A stretch of 41,750 bases of DNA from Lingula anatina (lineage: Eukaryota; Brachiopoda; Lingulata; Lingulida; Lingulidae), in NCBI RefSeq assembly GCF_001039355.2, contig NW_019775898.1, positions 125,563 to 167,312 of the forward strand, read 5' to 3'. Positions within the stretch are counted from its first letter, which is position 1. Each line of letters begins with the position of its first letter. The position numbers and the translations under genes are program-made. Shown here in pieces: positions 41,214-41,750 of this stretch. Under the pieces are notes generated by a model. That model was not told the origin of the DNA, did not search any database, and saw nothing but the letters and a program-made list of their open reading frames with translations.

Positions 41214-41750
41214 CCGACGTAAGTAAAAGCATAAGGCTTCAGGCCCATCAGAGTTCAAGTTTATACTTAGAAAGTGTCAGAATGAGAAAAATGAAAATTT
41301 CACACAAAATTGCATTAATTCAGTAATAAAAGAATTGACCAATTGACCTGGCTTTCTAATTTGAACTGCATGCCAATCCTAAAAATCATACTTGTATGTT
41401 AAAAATAATAATAAGTAACACAGTTTTCTTTTCATAATGTTTGCAGTAGCAGTGCAAAAAGATTTTTGTCAATTTTGATGTAACATTACATAATAAATTA
41501 TAGAATAATTATCACCAATTTTTTATTATTGACTATAAATAGCATGGACATATAGAAAATTTGATTACCATTCGGCTTCATGTCCATGGGAGCTCCGAGT
41601 CCCACAATGAATATGCCAAAAAGATAATAATTAATATTTCACTAAAATGTATAACTTCCAGAAAAAGAAGCCAATTAGACTGCTTTTCCAACTCAGGCTG
41701 CATTTTAGTCCTGTGTTTCTTTTTTGAAAGTTTGACAGTCATAAGTAACA

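Larger units (their letters stand above)
40023..41750. other. Right flank of the array, no gene seen
   Basis: Apart from the dispersed repeats listed separately, this AT-rich DNA shows no exon or RNA gene I can support. Confidence 0.5.

Overview
The window is nuclear DNA from an animal, most likely a marine invertebrate and plausibly a mollusc or other lophotrochozoan. The evidence is genes split by GT-AG introns, AATAAA poly(A) signals, AT-rich non-coding DNA, many (GA)n tracts and homopolymers, and several families of small inverted-repeat transposons. There is no operon structure, no CRISPR array, and I recognised no tRNA or rRNA gene. One undetermined base (n) lies at 11402.

Left part, 1-7160: the 3' three quarters of a plus-strand NADP-dependent malic enzyme gene (ME1/ME3 type). 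Ten exons run from 1143 to the stop at 6469, and a poly(A) signal lies at 7134. Introns carry two copies of one small transposon (936-1098 and 5410-5586) and a second type (1574-1824). A 51-bp in-frame minisatellite has copied the end of one exon together with its splice donor.

Middle part, 7290-14945: a convergent minus-strand gene of three exons encodes a 347-residue secreted protein. It has a signal peptide, a dibasic propeptide site, an Asp5 run, a long Thr-rich stretch and an Arg/Pro/Tyr-rich C-terminus, with no cysteine. I do not recognise the family.

From 14946 to 23810 I find no confident gene. The stretch holds a series of non-autonomous inverted-repeat elements (16637-16924, 18090-18221, 18225-18340, 19662-19770, 21166-22411, 22439-22579, 23223-23424) and (GA)n tracts.

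Right part, 23811-40022: about 16 kb of a head-to-tail array with a basic unit of about 1.6 kb (variants about 0.93, 1.15 and 1.8 kb). Each unit carries inverted arms of roughly 285 bp around a short spacer, so the array can be read as a tandem train of long-terminal-inverted-repeat elements without a transposase. Units share deletion junctions, one is a clear mosaic of two others, and two neighbours are nearly identical, so the array is young and exchanging sequence. This is the most unusual structure here. From 40023 to the end there are only dispersed repeats.
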